Shown in pieces: positions 1 through 12,078 of a stretch of 64,000 nt of DNA. The first letter of the stretch is position 1; each line of letters begins with the position of its first letter. A program made the position numbers and the translations under genes. The notes under the pieces were generated by a model, which made no database searches, had not been told where the DNA came from, and saw only the letters and a list, made by a program, of their open reading frames with translations. The stretch is from NCBI GenBank assembly GCA_963682025.1, contig OY821519.1:252700116-252764115 (forward strand), given 5' to 3'. Source of the DNA: Cordilura impudica. Its lineage: Eukaryota > Arthropoda > Insecta > Diptera > Scathophagidae.

Positions 1-810
1 TCAACAAATGTAGCGTTTTTCAGGCCAAGATTCACAAAATAATAATTCTGGAGCTTAATATGTATCCAACGACCATTAATATCTTTGTGGACAGTCTTGC
101 TGCTCTCTCTTGCTTCTCTCAAAAGCTCTGAAATCGAGGACAGTTATATCGAATGCATCAGGTGCCTCGACCAAATCCGACAACACATCGTGAGGCTAAT
201 ATGGGTTCCAGGACATAGTGTGGTCAAAGAAAATGATCTGAATGACGATACAAAGCACACTGATATTAAATTCCTTCTATCCGAGCTGTCGAATCTGACC
301 TCTTTCAGAATATTCCAGATTCTATGGCCCTTGCCTAATCCAAGGAGAACGAAAGCACTCCTTGATTTTGGTTAAGGGATTATCAGCCTTACTTATAGGA
401 GTACTGACGGGACACTATGTAATAGGGCGGACGGCTGAACGCATAGGTGCCCCGAGAGCTGACTTCAGTAGGAGCTGTATGGATTTGGACGAGGAGGAGT
501 CAGTGAAACATTTGCTGTGAGAATCTCCAGGACTGAAGGAGCAGCGCCTTAGATATCTAGGGCAAATATTCTTCGATAACCTGGGCTTCATAGTAGATGT
601 TCCACTCGGTGACCTTGTGGACTTGCTGAGGGATTCTGGCTGGTTCAGGAGGGACGCATAGCGGACGAAAGAGTTCATTTTCACTGTCCTTTCTTTTCCA
701 TACTCCTTTCATAATCTATCTGTACTTTGTAATCTCTGTTCTGATATCCACCTTCCGGCACTTTCTAAAGGGTATCACAATGGGTCATATGGTCTCCGAG
801 TGTACTCGCC
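1..810 (+). pseudogene. 3' end of a dead non-LTR retrotransposon (RNase H plus cysteine tail)
   Basis: Residues translated from 85-375 carry RLIWVPGHS, the signature of the RNase H domain found in I/R1/LOA-type LINEs, then LWPLPNPRRTKALL. The frame breaks at about 373 and resumes one base off at 383 with LTGHYVIGRTAERIGAPR and a CMDLDEEESVKHLL block, the usual histidine/cysteine-rich tail that ends such ORF2 proteins; it stops at 659-661. There is also an in-frame TGA at 518-520 where a cysteine normally sits. The 3' UTR runs to about 810 and contains TATGGTCTCCGAGTGT. The element is truncated by the window edge, so RT and endonuclease are not visible. One frameshift and one nonsense codon make it non-functional. 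Clade assignment (LOA or I) is an inference from the RNase H plus tail arrangement. Confidence 0.8.
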
Positions 811-1630
811 TTCATTTTTAATTTTTGCCATTTAATCTAGCTTTCGAAATATAGTGATTCCTTTTTTGATCTGGAAACCTTGAAAACAGTTATAGCACGC
901 ACAATCAGGATGGGGTGTTTTAATGAGCGGGAAAATTTAAAACCATTTTGCGAATTTGTTGCTGTTACCGTTTTTACAAATACAAAAGCTCTTTCTTTCC
1001 ATCCTTTGAATTTAAAATATGATCAAATATGTTTACTTTTAATAAAGCACATTTGTTTAGAAATTGAACTACATTCTACATAGATCAAGTTTCCTACCCT
1101 CATGAGTAACCAAAAGCAATAGATAGTTTGTGTTGAAATATGAATATGCTTTTAAGTATAATGTTTAAAATGTTTATTTATGTTCTAATCAATTATGAAA
1201 ATAACACAGCTGGGGTATGTTTTACATTCTAATATAATAAATTAGCATAGGGTAAAAACACTTCTTCTGTGTGTACTTAAGTTGTATGATAAAAGTAGAC
1301 ACTTCTTAAAACAACGCCATAAAAGGACAACGGTAAAAAAAAATATTTATCTAGTGAACACGCATGTGTAAATTCCCACCCATTAATAACGTCTCACAAG
1401 AAGACAAGAAGTTAGTTCTAGATTAGTTAGAAGATTTTTGTATGTTGTACTATAGAATAATTTTAGAAATAAAGAGGTAGTAATTTATTAAAAGATGTGT
1501 TTCTTCAAACTACTCGTAAATTCACGTTGTTTTAAACACTTTTTGTTGTAAAAAGTAAAATTCATATACCTTTGTTTAAACCAACCTAATGAGAATTCAA
1601 GTAAAAACATGCTGCTATGTTCACCAATAA
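811..1630. other. AT-rich intergenic stretch, nothing recognised
   Basis: An open frame at 880-1083 has no recognisable motif and fly-like codon bias is not evident. I see no repeat, RNA gene or splice structure. Confidence 0.4.
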
Positions 1631-1631
1631 C

Positions 1632-1862
1632 AATAGCGATCGACTATTGCGACTTGTATTTTGATTACAAAGTTTACACTGATATACAGACGAAGAAAAG
1701 ACCGACGGATGGACGGACACTATCGCTAAATTGATTCAGAAAGTGAATCGATTGGAATAATAAAAGATAGGTCATCTAAGTGAAGTATTCTTGCTAGTTA
1801 AAAACATCAGCAAAAACTCATTATACCCTTGACAAAGTAGTTTAGGGTATCAAAACAAAATA
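1632..1862 (+). repeat. 3' fragment of the TCGGTC-hairpin dispersed element
   Basis: Shares with the copies at 8.4-10.8 kb the order TTTTGATTACAAAGTTTACA, a run of GACGGACGG, a GATTCAGAAAGTGAATCGATTGG block and a TTATACCC...GGGTAT end. Diverged, so an old copy. A scrap of the opposite end (GGTCGATTATATGATACCCTAC) lies at about 2265-2303. Confidence 0.6.
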
Positions 1863-2429
1863 ACCAGATTAGAATCGATAAATTTAAATTAATTAAGTGT
1901 GTTTTCGTGGGCTTCTCTAACGCGAACAAATATTTATATCCATATTTCAATTTAGTGTTGGCTATTTTACCTAAAGCGTTTTCTATTCATGCCATGTCAA
2001 ATACTCTAACATTGTGCTGCGCTATTACACTTTAAGTTTTTTTTTAAAACTTTCAAATTTTAAGAGGCTTTACACGTAATTACTGCAGTACTGCATTCAA
2101 AATGTCCAAAAGAAGACAAAAAAATGAAAAAACTGTAACCAAGAGACCACAAGTATTAGGGAATTTTCTATTTCTAGCCATTCTCTTTTACACTCTAAAG
2201 GCAGGTGCTTGCAACATCGAAGGGAAGTCTTGTGTTGTGAAACAGCAAAAAATAACTGACGAAAGTCAAAGCCGGTATAGGTCGATTATATGATACCCTA
2301 CAACAAATGATACGAGCTAGGCTAAAATCCCAAACATTGTGGTAAAAGTCCATAATGAATCAATAACATGCAATAAGAAAATTTTAACGAGAGTGATCAT
2401 CTCAGTCATCTCAGTTATTTTTCTGAAAA

Positions 2430-5030
2430 GAGTACGTTTTTAAAAAAGTACCTTTCGCTAAAAAAATAACTTTTCTTAAGAAGTAAATTTTATTAAAGCA
2501 GTACCTTTTATTAAAAAAGGAACTTTTATTAGAAAAGTATCTTTTGTCAAAAAGTACTTTTGTTTAAAAATACCTTTCGTTAAAAGAGTACATTTTGGGG
2601 AAATAAATACATTTTCTTAAAAAATTACATTTACTTAAAAAAAGTACATCTTCTAAAAAACATCTTCCTAAAAAAACTACCTTTTATTAAAAAAACACTT
2701 TTTCTTGAAAAAGTACCTTTCCTTAAAATATAACTTTCTTAAAATAGTACCTATTCCAAAAAAAGTAGCTTTTCTTAAAAAATTACCTTTTCTTAAAATA
2801 AATAAATAAATAAAATAATTTTTAAACAAGTTCCTATTCTTACATATTCTTAAAAAAATACTTTTTCTTGAAAACTAATTTTTTAAAGTTTTTTTTTTAA
2901 ACTACCTTTTTCTAAAAAAAAGTACATTTGCTCAAATGAGTTTGTTATAAAATGTTTTTTTGTTAAAAAATTACCTTTTACTAAAAAAGCACCATTTATC
3001 AAAAAGTACGATTTTTAATAAGTACCTTTCGCTAAACAATAAATTTTCTTAGTTATTTCTTTTGCTAAAATAGTACCTTCTATTAAAAAATTAATCTTTT
3101 GATAAAAAGGTATTTTTTGTTAAGAAGGTGCCTGTCAAAAAAGTACTCTTGTTAAAAAGTACATTTTCTTGTGGAAAAAATACATTTTCTTAAAAAGCAC
3201 TTTTTTTTAAATTACATTTTCTTTAAAAAGTACCTTTTCATAAAAACGCACATTTTCTTAAAAACATACCTAATCTCAAAAAAGAAACATTTCTTAGATA
3301 AGCACTTTTTCTTGAAAATGTAAATTTGCTTGAAAAAGTAAATTTTCATAAAAAAAATAACTTTTCATAGAAAAAGCGCTTTTTCTTAAAAAAGTACATA
3401 TTTTTAAAAAGGTTGCTTTTCTTAAAAACTTTCCTGTTCTTGAAAAAGTATATTTTCTCAAAAACCTTTTGAAGAAATATATTTCGTGAAGAAGTATATT
3501 TTCCTAAAAATGAAAAAAATAATTTTTCTTAAAACAACACTTTTTCTTGAAAAAGTACATATTCTTAAAAAAGAATCTTTCGTAAAAAAGTACCTCTTCT
3601 TAAAAAATACATTTTCTTAAAGAAGTACCTTATCTTAAATAAGTACATTTCCTCTAACAAGTGCATTTTCGTTGAAACGCAAATTTTCTTCAAATGTACC
3701 TTTTCTTAAAAAAGTGCTCTTTTAAAGTACTCTTAATTAAAAAAGTATTTTTTCTCAAAATAATACCTTTCCTTAAAGAAGTACATTTTCTTAAAAAAGT
3801 ATCATATCTTAAAATAAAAATATTCTTAAAAGACTATATTTTCGTAAAAAGATTTATTTTCTTAAAAAAATACCTTTTCTTCCAAAAACTCAATTTTCTG
3901 TAGAAACAAAACTTTTTCTGAAAAAAGTACATATTCTTAATAAAGTACATTTTCTTTAAAAATTGCATTTTCGTTAAGACGTAAATTTTCTAAATATGTA
4001 CCTTTTCTTAAAAAAGTACATTTTCTTAAAAAAAGTATATTTTCTTTAAAAAATACATTTTCTTAAAAAAGTACTATTTCTTAAAAAGTTAGTTTTCTTT
4101 AAAAATAAATTTTCTTAAAAAGTACATTTTCTTAAAAAGGGTAACTGTTCTTAAAAAAGAGCATTTTCTTAAAAAAGTACTTTTGCTTAAAAAGTACTTA
4201 GTATTTAAAAAGTACAATGCACTTCTTTCGCTAAACAATAAATTTTCTTAGTTATTTCTTTTGCTAAAATAGTACCTTCTGTTAAAAAATTACCTTTTGA
4301 TAAAAAGGTATTTTTTGTTAGAAGGTGCTTGTCAAAAAAGTACTCTTGTTAAAAAGTATCTTTTCTTGTGGAAAAAATACATTTTCTTAAAAAGCACTTT
4401 TTTTTAAATTACATTTTCTTTAAAAAATACCTTTTCTTAAAATGTACATTTTCTTAAAAAAGTACCTTATATTGAAAAAGTTTATTTTGTTAAAAAACTC
4501 ATTTTCTTAAAAAAATACATTTTCTTAAAACATTTAAAAAATTACCTTTCCTTAAAAAAGTAACTTTTTTAAAAATATGACGTTTTCTTAAAAAATAATT
4601 TTTCATAAAAAGTGTCATTTCTTAAAAAATGGCATTTTCATAAAAAGTGCTTTTTCCTAAAACAGTACCTTTTCTTAAAAAGTACCTTTTTTTACAAAAA
4701 GCACCTTTTTTACAATTTTCAATTTTTTTAAAAAAGTGTTTTTTCTTTAAAAAAAACTTTGTTTTCTTAAAACAGTACTTTTCCTTAAAAAAGCAACTTT
4801 TCTTAAAAGCGGGCATTTTCTTAAAATAGTACTTTTTCTTAAAAAAGCTTCTTTCTAACAAAAAGTACCTTTTCTTAAAAAAGTATTTTTTTTTTAAATT
4901 TAAAATTTTCTGAAAAAAGTACTTTTTCTGAAAAAAGTACCTTTTTTAAAAAAAGAAGTACCATTCCTTAAAAAGTAACTTTTCTTATGATGGGCATTTT
5001 CTCAAATAACTAATTTTGCTCAATAAAGTA
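2430..5030 (+). repeat. Degenerate 18-bp satellite-like array, block 1
   Basis: About 2.6 kb of imperfect tandem copies of a unit close to TTTTCTTAAAAAAGTACC, each differing by substitutions and small indels. GTAC and TTAA cores are the most conserved parts. Because the unit is about 18 bp it leaves open frames that read F-L-K-K-V/Y-x in series (for example 3694-3903 and 4622-4861); these are by-products and not genes. A ~200-bp segment is repeated internally at about 3025-3215 and 4221-4405, so larger blocks have duplicated within the array. Confidence 0.9.
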
Positions 5031-5103
5031 CTATTAATATATATACTGTAAGGGGTAGCTGATTTTTATTTCTTTGGGTTACAAATGGAATGAAGAACAT
5101 ATC

Positions 5104-5355
5104 GAGGGCTTTTATTTAAAAAGTGCTATCTACATTTGACAGCAATATTAATTTTTGATTCCATACTGTTCTCTGATATAACCGTCAAATATAATATTCA
5201 TTTTGATATCATACATGATTAGTACGACTATTTCTTAATAGATATTGTAGCAAATTGATCGCCAAATACTTTCAGATCTTATTAATAAATTGGTTTTACA
5301 CGTTCTCTTTTAAATAATTATTAATGCAGATAGCACTTTTTGAATATAAGCCCTC
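5104..5355. mobile_element. MITE-like element with 28-bp terminal inverted repeats
   Basis: The left end 5104-5131 (GAGGGCTTTTATTTAAAAAG...) and the reverse complement of 5328-5355 agree at 26 of 28 positions. The 252-bp element has no coding capacity. It lies just beyond the 18-bp array. I could not define a target duplication with confidence. Confidence 0.6.
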
Positions 5356-7570
5356 TATATATTTCCTCTTCGAGTATTTTATATTCTGTAATTCATCATA
5401 AAAATTTCATTTGCTAAACTTTGCAACTCATTTTATATTTGTAGCGTCTTTTGTTTGAATACATTTATTAATTTATATGACATTTTTAAACTTGGGTCGA
5501 ATTAAGCTAAATTTTTAAATTCCAGCTTAACGAAAACTCCTTCACCATATATATCTTTATTTCCTGTCAATCTCTGTGTTCCTTACTTATTTCTAGGTGG
5601 GGGGTTGTTTGATTGTTGGAATTTTATATCAGTTTTATATAGTCACGTTGTTGCTCCACTTGCTTTTTTCTAACATTCTTTTTTACATTTGTAAAGCCTT
5701 AAAAAAAAGGCTTAGTCACTAAACTCCCCTGTTGTTTGAGCAATAAAAACTATCAAAATTCCTTACTGTAGTTTCCGATTTTTTTTGTTGTTGTTTGGTT
5801 TGTAGTAGTACGAGTATACCAAGATTTTCTGTTGCCTGGCCTATTTTTTATATTTTTGGTTTTTGTTTAATAGTTGCTGTGCTGTTGTTGTTTTGTGGTG
5901 TTTTCCAGTACGTGATTTTCATGTTAAAATTTATTTTCTTTGTAGTTGTAAGTTGATGTCTAAAATAGGTTTTGCACAGTGTGTCTGTAGTTAAAGTAAC
6001 AATTTTATGTTTTTTCTTTTCTTTTTAGAATACGTTTATTAGATTTTATATGCTCTTCTTTAAGGCAAAGTCAAAAAAGAAGTGATGTTACATGGAATTG
6101 TGGTTTTCGAAGTGTTTGTTGAAAATCATTTAAAAGTTAATAGGTCATTGGTTAGTTAAAGTGTGTATGTCTTTGGATTTAAAGTTTCCAAAATTGTTGG
6201 AAGATGTTGAGATTTGAAATTTGGTTGAAGAGGATTATGGAATGACTTTATTTTGTAATTTTTCTATGGTTGTGTTAAATTATTATTGAATGAGATTATT
6301 TTTAATCGTGTTATCCCTCTAATAACTGATATTTAATATTGTAATGGCGAGGTGATTTGCACCTTTTATTTCTTTCTTACGTGTATGTTAGTCAATATAA
6401 TAACACACTCTATTCAGAGGTGTCTCACTTTCGCACTTTTTCTTTTTTTTTAATTATTTACTATACTATACTAATAGTCATTCCTTTCTTCTTCCAGCTT
6501 CCCCCATATTAAAGCAATCGTATATATAACAAGCTATGCAAGATTAGTTTAATATATCAAGGAACTTTTCCTGCTAACTTATTAACATTTCCTTTAGAGT
6601 TTGTTGAATAACGAGTAATTGAAAATATTTACTGCATTATTATTAAAAATTTCCAACCATTCATCACATATACATTTTGGAACTAATTATGTCTAACATG
6701 GAAACAGTTTATTACCTAATGACTTGAATAAATACTTGAGAACACACCTAAAATTATAACAAAAAAAAAAAAAAAAAAAACAAATGGAAAAAATATAACA
6801 CGACAAAACACGCACTAACATTAATTTCCACCATTTTTTGTAATGTTGTTGCTACTCTTTTGAAAATTACACCATTTCCAGGTATCTCGATAAAAGTTCA
6901 GGAAACAGCATTACCAACACTTCAAAATAATGATGTTCGAGTCTATAGATTATTAGAGTTAAAAACGGGCAGGATTGGAGCATAAGGCACAAAATAAACT
7001 ATCTTGTGTGCTTCGATATCGAGCACCCTGAAACTTGTCAATGAGAACTGTTTGAGTCCATAAGTTATTAAGTCGAGCCCAAGATGAGTGGCATCTTCAC
7101 TGAAAAAATATTTTTCAGTTTTTTATCAGGAGTACTGTTATAGATTGGGTCTTAAAGCTTTGTGTGAATTTATTGGTTATTAATGCAAATAGACGTACTT
7201 GAAATGAGCGGAAAAGGAAGCAGTGGTCTCGGTAACTTCATTAGAATGTAAGCATTTAATATCATTAATCTGGACTCCACATATTAATAATGCCGTAAAC
7301 AAAGCATGACTGGTATTGAATTATTTTTGATTTTTGTACTGAACTATGTAATCTAAATTTTAGATTAGTTTTTAAGGAAAACAAGTTTCCTTGTTCTAAG
7401 AATTTCTTCTTCTTTTCGATTTGTGGTCGATTATTCTTTAAGAATCACTTCTTTGTTGGTATTACCAAATAACAACTTCCTGACTTATGGTTTTAAACTA
7501 CTTCTAAATTTGTCATTATTATGAAAAAAAAAAAACAATAGAAATATTATTATTTGGAAATATAAATTTA
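5356..7570. other. AT-rich intergenic stretch, no gene seen
   Basis: Holds T-rich and GTT-rich low-complexity DNA (5600-5900) and an A tract at about 6762-6780. No credible coding frame, RNA gene or terminal repeat was recognised. Confidence 0.4.
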
Positions 7571-7571
7571 C

Positions 7572-8370
7572 AATCCGACCTGACGTATCGATGGCGGCAG
7601 TAGTTAAAAAAAAATTTACTTTGGTGAAAAGTGGCAATCTTATAAAACATATGTCTTAAGTTTCAAGGCACCACGTTTTTTATTGTTTTTTTTTTTGGAG
7701 CCATCAAAACTAAACGATCCCAATGAATTTGTAAACATAGAAAATAATGGTCACCGTTATGCAATACAATACTTTCATTTGACCGGCCTCAGCCCAATCA
7801 ATATTAAAGACGTGCTAGATTCTACTCTGGGGGAATCTGCTCCTTCGCTTACAGCTATAAAATATTGGGTGGCAGAGTTTAAACGAGGCCTTTTGTAGGT
7901 AGATACACCACAAACGGTTAAGAAAATCCACAGAGTTGTATTGGATGATCGTAGACTAAAGGTGCGTGAACTAGCTGAAAGTGCCATACATCGCATATTG
8001 ACCGAAATTTGGGCATAACAAAGCTGTGCGCAATAGAACAAAAACAGCGTCTTGAAGATGTTTAAATAGAGTAACATATATGTTGATAATTCACCGCTAT
8101 AAAGCCAGATTTTAGCATAACTATGGATGAGACATGGGACCAGCACTTCACACCAGAGAACAAGAAACAGTGAAAACAGTGGGCTGAAATGGGAGAATCG
8201 TGTCCAAAGAACGCGAAAACAGTTCTGCAGGAAAGGTTATGGCGTCTGTTTTTGGAATGTGCGTGAGATCATTTTAATTGATTACCTTCAAAAAAGAAAA
8301 ACAATCATGGCGAGTTTTATGCCAAGTTATTGCCGCGTTTTTCCCAAATTTGTGTGTTTTCTTCGTTAGG
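7572..8370 (+). pseudogene. mariner-family transposase pseudogene 1
   Basis: Translation from about 7740 reads FHLTGLSPINIKDVL then IKYWVAEFKRG (7862-7888), the helix-turn-helix region of mariner transposases. It continues past a TAG with VKKIHRVVLDDRRLKVRELAE, then MDETWDQHFTPEN at 8123-8160, whose first Asp is the first catalytic residue of the DDD triad, and finally WNVREIILIDYLQKRKTI. Several frameshifts and stops lie between these blocks and the region carrying the last two catalytic Asp is missing or scrambled; only about the first two thirds of a ~345-residue protein can be followed. The 5' leader (CCGACCTGACGTATCGATGGCGGCAGTAGT, 7576-7605) recurs without the ORF at 46.1 and 47.1 kb. 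Inactive. Confidence 0.85.
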
Positions 8371-8408
8371 TGGGCTTGTTCTGGGAGCGCCATCGTAATT
8401 AGAGAAAT

Positions 8409-9204
8409 CAATAAAAAACAAGTAAGAAAATTATAGTCGGTCTAGACCGACTATACGATACCCTATACTATGCATTTAGAAACCCTATCTGTTAGGCCCA
8501 ACTAACTGGACATTGAAAATAAGCAACAACCAAATTTGAGAGGGATTTTTATTAATTTTTTTGGCTGCAGATATGAAAAAGTTCATATCGGATGCTATAT
8601 CTATAAAGGGACTAGGTCCAAAAATGGACCGATCCTGATCATGTTTGGTAAAGTCTCTTGTATTTTGCAAAAATATATACAAACAAAATTTGAGAAGAAT
8701 CAGTGCAATATTTTTGTTTTTTAATAGATTTAAGTGAAAATCGGGAAGTCGCTCTATATGGGGTCAAGGGGATCATTTTTGGACTACTCATTAATGGATG
8801 TAATGAACGAATACAAACCCAATTTGAGTAAGATCTATATGACAATTTGGATCTTATGGCAATTTATGTCGATTTCATATGGGTATTTTGTATGGGGGCT
8901 AGGTCTGAACATGGACCGATTCTCACCAATTTCAATAGCGTTCATCCCATGGCCGAGAAAAGCTTATATACCCAATTTCATCAAAATATATTCATATTTG
9001 CGACCTGCAGTTTGATTACAAGCTTTACATGGACACACAGACGGACGGACGGACGGACGGACGGACATTGTTAAATCAACTCAGAAAATGATTCTGATTC
9101 GATCGGTATAATTAAAGATGGGTCTAGGTCAAATATTTTTGGTTGCTACAAACAGCAGCACAAAGTCATTATACCCAAACCACATAGTGGTATAGGGTAT
9201 AACA
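8409..9204 (+). mobile_element. TCGGTC-hairpin dispersed element, copy A
   Basis: Begins with CAAGTAAGAAAATTATAG followed by a perfect palindrome (ATAGTCGGTCTAGACCGACTAT) and CGATACCCTATAC. It ends TTATACCCAAACCACATAGTGGTATAGGGTATAA, also a hairpin. A (GACG)n run sits about 150 bp before the end. The open frames inside are also present in the other copies but contain no known domain, so I treat it as non-autonomous. I cannot assign a superfamily. Confidence 0.75.
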
Positions 9205-9205
9205 A

Positions 9206-9950
9206 GGAAGAAAATTATACGATATCCTATACCATGCGCTTAGAGGCCCTATCTCTCAGGCCCAACTAACTGGATATAGAAAATAGGCATAAACCAAATT
9301 TGAGTGGGATTTTTATTAATTTTTTTGGCTGCAGACAGGAAAAAGTTCATATCGGAAGCTATATCTATATGGGGACTAGGCCCCAAAATGGATCGATTCT
9401 GACCATGTTAGGTAAAATCTCTTTTATTTGGCAAAAATATATACAAACAAAATTTGAGAAGAATCAACGCAATATTTTTGTTTTTTGATAGATTTAAGTG
9501 AAGATCGGGAAGCAGCTCTATATGGGGCCTGTGACTAAGAGTTGACCAATAGGGAGCATTTTTGGACTACTGATTAATGGATGTAATAAATACATACAAA
9601 TCCAATTTGACTAAGATTTATATGATAATTTGGATCTTATGGCAATTTATGTTGATTTCATAGGGGTCTTTGTATGGGAGCTAGGTCTGAACATGGACCG
9701 ATTCTCACCAATTTCAATAGCGTTCATCCTATGGTCGATAAAAGCTTATATACCAAATTTCATCGAAATATATTCATATTTGCGACCTGCAGTTTGATTA
9801 CAAGCTTTACATGGACACACAGACGGACGGACGGACTGACGGACATCGTTAAATCGAATCAGCTAGTGATTCTGATTCGATCGGGTCTAGGTCAAATATT
9901 TTTGGTAGTTACAAGCAGCAGCAAACCAAACCACATAGTGGTATAGGGTA
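9206..9950 (+). mobile_element. TCGGTC-hairpin dispersed element, copy B (tandem to A)
   Basis: Same order of blocks as copy A, directly abutting it head to tail. Its left-end palindrome has been lost exactly: AAGAAAATTATA joins CGATATCCTATA, which fits slippage across a hairpin. Ends with CCACATAGTGGTATAGGGTATAA. Confidence 0.75.
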
Positions 9951-10010
9951 TAAATATGACAATGGAAAGCGATAATTGACATTATAGTAAAAAGATCGTC
10001 GGTTTAGTTA

Positions 10011-10803
10011 ATTATACCCTATACCACTATGTGGTTTGGGTATAATGACTTTGTGCTGCTGTTTGTAACAACCAAAAATATTTGACCTATACCCATCTTT
10101 AATTATACCGATCGAATCAGAATCACTATCTGATTCGATTTAACGTGTCCGTCTGTGTGTCCATGTAAAGCTTGTAATCAAACTGCAGGTCGCAAATATG
10201 AATATATTTTGATGAAATTTGGTATTTAATCTTTAATCTGTCATGGAATGAATGCTATTGAAATTGGTGAGAATCGGTCCATGTTCAGACCTAGCCCCTA
10301 TACAAATGACCCCTATGAAATCAACATATATTGCCATAAGATCCAAATTATGATATAGATCTCAGTCAAATTGGGTTTGTATGTATATATTACATCCATT
10401 AATCAGTAGTCCAAAAATGATCCCTATTGGACAACTCTTAGTAATAGGCCCCATATAGAGCTGCTTCCCGATCTTCACTTAAATCTATCAAAAAACAAAA
10501 ATATTGCACTGATTCCTCTCAAATTTTGTTCGCATATATTTTTGCAAAATACAAGAGACTTTACCAGACACGGTCAGGATCGGTCCATTTTTGGGCCTAG
10601 TCCCCATATAGATAGAGCATCCGATATGAACTTTTTCATATCTGCAGCCGAAAAAATTAATAAAAATACCACTCAAATTTGGTTTATGCCTATTTTCTAT
10701 ATCCAGTTAGTTGGGCCTGAGAGAGAGGGTCTCTAAACGCATCGTATAGGGTATCATATAGTCGGTCTAGACCGACTATAATTTTCTTACTTGTTTTTTT
10801 TTA
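10011..10803 (-). mobile_element. TCGGTC-hairpin dispersed element, copy C (inverted)
   Basis: Reverse complement of A and B, beginning TTATACCCTATACCACTATGTGGTTTGGG and ending with the palindrome and ATAATTTTCTTACTTG at about 10755-10800. With copy B it makes an inverted repeat with ~0.75-kb arms around a ~60-bp spacer (9951-10010). Confidence 0.75.
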
Positions 10804-11480
10804 TTTACCAAAATATAATTGTAAGATTAAATTTACTCTGTCACTAATATAGAGTTCAGGCCTCGAATAGTAAAACCATATATTATTTGTTGAAGGAAAA
10901 TGTTTTCATACCTTTCTAAGCATAATGCGGGCACGGAGGGGTGTGAAAATTGGCAAAGTTGTAGTTCATATGGAGGAGAAGTGCAGAATTTTGAAATTTG
11001 TGTACAATATGTGTTAAAAATATATTAAATTAAATAAAATAAAATATTAATAATAAACATTTTTAAATCAATTTTAGCCAATTCAGAATTCATCGAATTT
11101 CATTATAGTTGTATATCACATGCCCTGTGTTGAATTGTGAATTGCCAATCATTGATTCTCATGTTCTAAATGAAGATTTTTAACTTACAAAAGTGCTATG
11201 AAGTACTTAGAAAAATGATTCTGAAAAATACCTATTCAGAAGTAGTGATTTATCATGACGTCCTAATCATAAGTTAAAACGTAATGTTGGTACTATGACA
11301 AGTACCTACTAAATTCGTTGGTGATGCACAAATTTTCCCCATATGTATTAGGATGCTTTCCATTTGGTCGGTTAGATATTGTTGCCCTTAAATAATCAAA
11401 TATGCTTGTAACCACAAAAATGTAGCATTGTCTTATTATCATAATATGTGTTTGATTTTCAATTAACTAATTAGCGATTT
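10804..11480. other. AT-rich stretch, nothing recognised
   Basis: No coding frame or repeat relation was seen. Confidence 0.4.
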
Positions 11481-11484
11481 ATAC

Positions 11485-11856
11485 CAACTAACTGTCCTAT
11501 TCTAACCTAACTAGACCTAACTGAACCTTATCAAATATATCCTTACCTTACCTAACCTAAACTAACCTAACCTAATCTATTTTACTCTAATCTATTCTAA
11601 TCTAACCTACCCTACACAACCCACCCTAACCTAATCTAACATAACCTAACCTGACCAAACCTAACATAACCTAACTTTACGTAATCTAATCTATTCTAAC
11701 CTAATCTAACCTAACCTAACATAGCTTAACGTAAATTCACCCAACCTAATCTCTTCTACTCTAACCTAACCTAACCAAACCTTATCTGTTCTACTCTAAT
11801 CTATTCTAACCTAATCTAACCTTACTTAACTCGACTTAAACTTACTTAACTTTTTT
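11485..11856 (+). repeat. Degenerate CCTAA/CTAAC pentanucleotide array
   Basis: About 370 bp of CCTAACCTAA interspersed with TCTATTCTAA variants. It resembles the insect TTAGG telomere motif, but Diptera have lost telomerase repeats and this copy is interstitial and degenerate, so I call it a simple repeat. Confidence 0.8.
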
Positions 11857-12078
11857 TTAGTAATTGGGGTGCGTAATCACATAAAGGTATTAATGGTATT
11901 ATTCAACTCGTAGAGCGTTGCCTATCCACTAACAGCCTTCCCAATTCATCGACCATTCCCCCCTCGAAACTGCCGATATTTTGATTTATGAATGCTCTTA
12001 TTATTTTATTGCTATGCGTAGCTTCTAGTTGATGATGGTTATAAAGGAGCAAACCGAACTCCAGTTTTCCTCTGATCT

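Noticed and set aside
415..684. Minus-strand 89-residue frame
   Set aside because: Shadow of the plus-strand LINE tail, which has clear family motifs.
2102..2293. 63-residue frame starting MSKRRQKNEK with a hydrophobic stretch
   Set aside because: No homology recognised and its 3' end runs into a TCGGTC-hairpin element scrap (2265-2303). A small gene cannot be excluded but is not supported.
3694..4861. Open frames encoding lysine/phenylalanine-rich peptides (F-L-K-K-V-x in series)
   Set aside because: The 18-bp repeat period is a multiple of three, so long frames open by chance on both strands; there is no start context, splice structure or domain.
2430..5030. CRISPR-like regular repeats
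   Set aside because: There are no unique spacers between exact repeats and the DNA is eukaryotic; it is a degenerate tandem array.
8485..10736. Repeated 60-90 residue frames inside the TCGGTC-hairpin elements
   Set aside because: They appear because the copies are homologous; no domain and they occur on both strands of the same DNA.
11485..11856. Telomere-like CCTAA repeats
   Set aside because: Degenerate and interstitial; flies lack telomerase-type telomeres, so this is a simple repeat and not a chromosome end.
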